Origin: Flavobacteriaceae bacterium
Lineage (GTDB): Bacteria > Bacteroidota > Bacteroidia > Flavobacteriales > Flavobacteriaceae
Assembly: GCA_019090365.1 (NCBI GenBank)
Contig: JAHRWC010000117.1
Span: 1 to 6,341 of the forward strand
DNA: 6,341 bases
Reading direction: 5' to 3'
Below the pieces are notes generated by a model that had not been told where the DNA came from, did not search any database, and saw nothing but the letters and a program-made list of their open reading frames with translations. A program made the position numbers and the translations under genes. Below are positions 6,133 through 6,341 of this stretch, piece after piece (the stretch's first letter is position 1; every line of letters starts with the position of its first letter).

Positions 6133-6341
6133 ATCTTTCAGTCTTTAAAATAGTAATTAACTCATTTGTAAATTTTGTTGCCCCATCATGATTTAAATGA
6201 TCGGAATTAAAAAAATATTTATTCTCATAATCATGCTGACTAAAATTAATTACAGGCACATTTTCACTTGAAAGTTTTTTTTCTAATTCATTAAAATCAT
6301 GCAGTATATCTTTGGGGATTTTATTGTAATACTCTTCATGC
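6122..6341 (-). CDS. SGNH-hydrolase-like protein, C-terminal 72 residues only
   Basis: A frame open from the window edge to a TAA at 6124-6122 encodes the end of a protein whose start lies beyond position 6341. The visible part has VPVINFSQHDYENKYFFNSD and then HLNHDGATKFTNELITIL. That fits the last block of SGNH/GDSL-type esterases and polysaccharide O-acetylation partners (AlgX/DltD-like), in which a His (visible residue 48) forms part of the catalytic set and is followed by LN and a Gly-Ala turn. Such proteins often work with an MBOAT acyltransferase to O-acetylate surface glycans, usually in the periplasm or at the membrane. The Asp normally three residues before this His reads Asn here, so catalytic activity is uncertain. 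The gene overlaps fnlB by 11 bases and is therefore in the same operon. The family call rests on a short motif only. Confidence 0.6.
   Translation of the reverse strand, partial: HEEYYNKIPKDILHDFNELEKKLSSENVPVINFSQHDYENKYFFNSDHLNHDGATKFTNELITILKTERFEK

Noticed and set aside
5101..6148. Three short plus-strand open frames (5101-5301, 5723-5917, 5945-6148) opposite fnlB
   Set aside because: All lie antisense inside a complete, motif-supported gene, and none resembles a known protein.
1..6341. Mobile element, CRISPR array, toxin-antitoxin or defence system
   Set aside because: No transposase, integrase, direct-repeat array or defence-type domain was seen; all the coding space is filled by polysaccharide biosynthesis genes.

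Overview
The window is a compact, one-direction piece of a surface-polysaccharide (O-antigen, capsule or general glycan) biosynthesis locus. Every gene lies on the minus strand, so transcription runs from position 6341 towards position 1. The DNA is very AT-rich: a few 60-base lines counted by hand ranged from about 17 to 37 % G+C. Most genes lack a clear Shine-Dalgarno sequence. Several proteins also look like Bacteroidota (Flavobacteriia-type) family members, for example the 'YLPRW' N-terminus of the membrane dehydratase. A marine or host-associated flavobacterium-like organism is the best guess, but this is inference; no taxonomic marker gene is present.

Layout in transcription order: (1) the C-terminal end of an SGNH-hydrolase-like protein (6341-6122); (2) fnlB/wbjC/capF, an SDR-cupin fusion (6132-5002); (3) fnlC/wbjD/capG, a UDP-GlcNAc 2-epimerase homologue (4932-3799); (4) a GT4 glycosyltransferase of the WbuB type (3797-2601); (5) pglC, the initiating phosphoglycosyl transferase (2599-1991); (6) pglD, an amino-sugar N-acetyltransferase (1991-1392); (7) pglE, a PLP-dependent sugar aminotransferase (1389-256); (8) the first 74 residues of a membrane-anchored PglF/CapD-type NDP-sugar 4,6-dehydratase (222-1, running off the window). 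Neighbouring genes overlap or are separated by 1-2 bases, except for gaps of 69 bases (fnlB-fnlC) and 33 bases (pglE-pglF). This is the arrangement of a single operon.

The genes form two joined sugar modules. FnlB and FnlC carry out the last steps from UDP-GlcNAc to UDP-L-FucNAc; the first enzyme, a FnlA-type dehydratase, is not in the window. PglF, PglE and PglD convert UDP-GlcNAc to UDP-2,4-diacetamido-2,4,6-trideoxyglucose (UDP-diNAcBac), and PglC puts diNAcBac-1-phosphate on undecaprenyl phosphate. The WbuB-like transferase sits between the modules and is the obvious candidate to add L-FucNAc to the lipid-linked sugar. The inferred product is an undecaprenyl-diphosphate glycan that begins with diNAcBac and probably carries L-FucNAc next.

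I found no RNA genes, mobile elements, CRISPR arrays or strong terminators. The families are all known. I see no clearly undescribed system; the points of interest are the combination of the two modules, the odd SGNH gene next to fnlB, and start-site details.
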